7,653 nt of DNA from Bifidobacterium breve. GTDB taxonomy: Bacteria; Actinomycetota; Actinomycetes; S36-B12. Under the pieces are notes generated by a model. The model made no database searches, had not been told where the DNA came from, and saw only the letters and a program-made list of their open reading frames with translations. Within the stretch, counting starts at the first letter, position 1; every line of letters starts with the position of its first letter. Of this stretch, positions 6,098 to 7,653 are shown one piece after another. The position numbers and the translations under genes were made by a program. The stretch spans positions 1 through 7,653 of the forward strand of contig CAMCYV010000068.1 in NCBI GenBank assembly GCA_945885645.1, read 5' to 3'.

Positions 6098-6850
6098 TTA
6101 GTTCACTCGTTGGAGGAAATTCTGGGTTTCAGCCCTCTGCGGTGCATCAAATACCTGTTCTGCCGTCCCGGACTCCCACACCACACCTTCTCGCAGGAAG
6201 CACACCTGGTCGGCGATCTCCTTGGCAAAAGACATTTCGTGGGTTGCCATAACGATTGTCAATCCGCCCTCGCGCAACTCACGAACGGCGTCAAGTACCT
6301 CGCCGACGAGCATCGGGTCTAGGGCTGAGGTGATCTCGTCGAAGAGCATTATTTCGGGTTCCATCGCGAGGGCTCGCACAATCGCCACCCGCTGAGACTG
6401 GCCACCTGATAACCGGTCAGGATAATCCTGCGCCTTGGCTTCAAGTCCAAATCGCGTAAGTAACAGCATTGCAATCTCAACCGATTCCTTCTTGGATTTT
6501 TTGAGAACGCGAGTTGGACCAAGGGTGATGTTTTCCAATACCTTCATGTGGGGGAAGAGGTTGTAGGACTGAAAGACAATCCCAATCCGACGCCTAATAG
6601 CATCAAGATCAGCGTTAAATGCTGTCACGTCAAGTTCGGAATTGACCACAATGCGTCCGGCATCGACGGTCTCCAAAGCATTGATACAGCGAAGCAGCGT
6701 CGACTTTCCCGAACCTGATGCCCCGATCAGCACCGTGGCTGAGTGTGCTGCAACATCCAAGGAGATTCCCCGCAGAACGGGATGCGTATCGAAGGATTTC
6801 CAGACTCCGTCAACCGTGATGAAGGATTCAGTTTCAGATTGAAGGCTCAC
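6098..6850 (-). CDS. Polar amino acid ABC transporter, ATP-binding protein (GlnQ/HisP type)
   Basis: A 250-residue cytoplasmic ATPase that powers import by the adjoining permease. All nucleotide-binding elements are intact: Walker A GASGSGKST (43-51), Q-loop Q94 in VFQSYNLFPHM, signature LSGGQ (147-151), Walker B IMLFDE (167-172) with catalytic E172, D-loop SALD (175-178), and switch H204 in ATHEMSFA. The SYNLFPHM and THEMSFA wording is typical of the glutamine, histidine and other polar amino acid subfamily; the exact substrate cannot be told. The start GTG 6848-6850 overlaps the permease stop TGA 6847-6849 as GTGA, and a G-rich stretch precedes it, so translation is probably coupled. No obvious terminator follows the TAA at 6098-6100. 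The next gene downstream has its own ribosome site and unrelated function. Confidence 0.95.
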   Translation of the reverse strand: MSLQSETESFITVDGVWKSFDTHPVLRGISLDVAAHSATVLIGASGSGKSTLLRCINALETVDAGRIVVNSELDVTAFNADLDAIRRRIGIVFQSYNLFPHMKVLENITLGPTRVLKKSKKESVEIAMLLLTRFGLEAKAQDYPDRLSGGQSQRVAIVRALAMEPEIMLFDEITSALDPMLVGEVLDAVRELREGGLTIVMATHEMSFAKEIADQVCFLREGVVWESGTAEQVFDAPQRAETQNFLQRVN

Positions 6851-7653
6851 GAGACACCCCCCGCCTGCCTCTTGCGGGCCGAGCGAACCTGAATCCAGTC
6901 GGCAAAACGAGTCATGGGAATAGTCAGCGCAATGAAAATAAGTGCCGCACCGACATAAGGCGTGTAGTTGAAGTTCGCAGAGGTATCAATTTGAGCCCTG
7001 CGCAAAACCTCGATTGGTCCCAGGACTGCGACAAGGGCAGTATCTTTCTGCAGTGAAATAAAGTCATTAAGCAGCGGTGGGGTCACATTGCGTACGGCTT
7101 GGGGTAACACAACAAAACGATTCGTTTGGAATGAAGAAAGCCCCAATGAGCGCGCCGCCATGGTCTGACTTGGGTGAACTGATCCGATTCCAGCCCGAAA
7201 TACTTCAGCCACATAGGCGCCGTAGGAAAGCACCAGGGCCGCTGTTCCCCAGAAAATTGCGTCACTGGGTACCCCGGGGAGTTGCAGGGCGGGCATTCCA
7301 AATCCCAAAAGGAAGATGATCAAAATTGTGGGAACCCCACGGAAGATGTCAACGTAAAGCGTTGATAGCACTCGAACCGGTAAAAAAATGGGTGACTTGA
7401 CGGTTCGCGCTAGCGCAACTAACAAGCCAATAATCAGGATAAGCGGCTCGGCTATCAAGAAAATGCGAACGTTGAGCCAAAAGGCTTGCAGTAGACCGGG
7501 AAATGACTCAACAAACTGGTCACCATCGAAAAAAGTTTTTTGTACCGCTTCCCAACCTGAGCTGCGGCCGACCAGTAAAACAATGACGACAACAAAGCCA
7601 AGCAAACTCGCAATGCCAATGAGCACATCTCGGCGAGCCTTTTTACGCGAACG
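6847..7653 (-). CDS. Polar amino acid ABC transporter permease (HisM/GlnP type), 5' end outside window
   Basis: A membrane subunit of the importer, with 268 residues visible. The frame stays open to the right edge, and the first readable residues RSRKKARRD are a basic cytoplasmic tail before the first helix, so the GTG at 7624-7626 is probably not the true start. Hydrophobic segments include a first helix after the basic tail, another around WLNVRIFLIAEPLILIIG, one after the conserved DIFRGVPTILII, and a last one before the basic C-terminus. The cytoplasmic EAA loop (about 7167-7100, AARSLGLSSFQTNRFVVLPQ) docks the ATPase and matches the HisMQ family, as does the following FISLQKDTALV. It is joined to the ATPase gene by a 4-nt stop/start overlap. 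No substrate-binding protein is in the window; it, or a second permease, may lie upstream beyond the edge. Confidence 0.93.
   Translation of the reverse strand, partial: RSRKKARRDVLIGIASLLGFVVVIVLLVGRSSGWEAVQKTFFDGDQFVESFPGLLQAFWLNVRIFLIAEPLILIIGLLVALARTVKSPIFLPVRVLSTLYVDIFRGVPTILIIFLLGFGMPALQLPGVPSDAIFWGTAALVLSYGAYVAEVFRAGIGSVHPSQTMAARSLGLSSFQTNRFVVLPQAVRNVTPPLLNDFISLQKDTALVAVLGPIEVLRRAQIDTSANFNYTPYVGAALIFIALTIPMTRFADWIQVRSARKRQAGGVS

Noticed and set aside
7624..7626. GTG as the start of the ABC permease
   Set aside because: The frame stays open for 9 more codons to the window edge and encodes a basic stretch typical of the tail before the first helix, so the gene most likely begins outside the window.

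Overview
The window looks like chromosomal DNA from an actinobacterium with moderate GC content (about half by eye). The best clue is the clpS gene followed 6 bp later by a DUF2017 gene, a pairing typical of Actinobacteria. GTG starts are frequent, and some starts look leaderless, which also fits. A freshwater or marine low-GC actinobacterial lineage is plausible but is an inference. No phage, insertion sequence, CRISPR array, tRNA or rRNA is visible.

Layout. Positions 1-136 (+) hold the C-terminal end of a small membrane protein, followed by a hairpin terminator. On the minus strand come DUF2017 (195-737) and clpS (744-1034), an operon linked to ATP-dependent proteolysis. Divergent from clpS, with only 39 bp between them, is a large PLP enzyme of the class V aminotransferase/cysteine desulfurase fold (1074-2801, +). 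It converges with and overlaps by 8 bp a secreted family 18 glycoside hydrolase (2794-4608, -) that carries two C-terminal Ig-like repeats. Upstream of the hydrolase on the same strand are an IclR-type regulator (4677-5318), a strong terminator (5340-5381), an HdeD/DUF308 membrane protein (5423-5995), and a polar amino acid ABC transporter made of an ATPase (6098-6850) and a permease (6847 to the window edge, 5' end missing). Every part of the window longer than 300 bases is covered by a gene.

How the genes relate. The window reads as several short transcription units rather than one pathway. ClpS delivers N-degron substrates to a Clp protease, and DUF2017 is its usual uncharacterised companion. 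The ABC pair is an importer whose binding protein must be encoded elsewhere, possibly just beyond the right edge. The IclR regulator may control the neighbouring hydrolase: a 14-bp dyad lies between them, upstream of a candidate leaderless promoter. I see no clearly new multi-gene system. The least understood items are the 575-residue PLP enzyme with a CSC motif at the persulfide-cysteine position, and the hydrolase whose two tandem Ig-like domains have very different charge.
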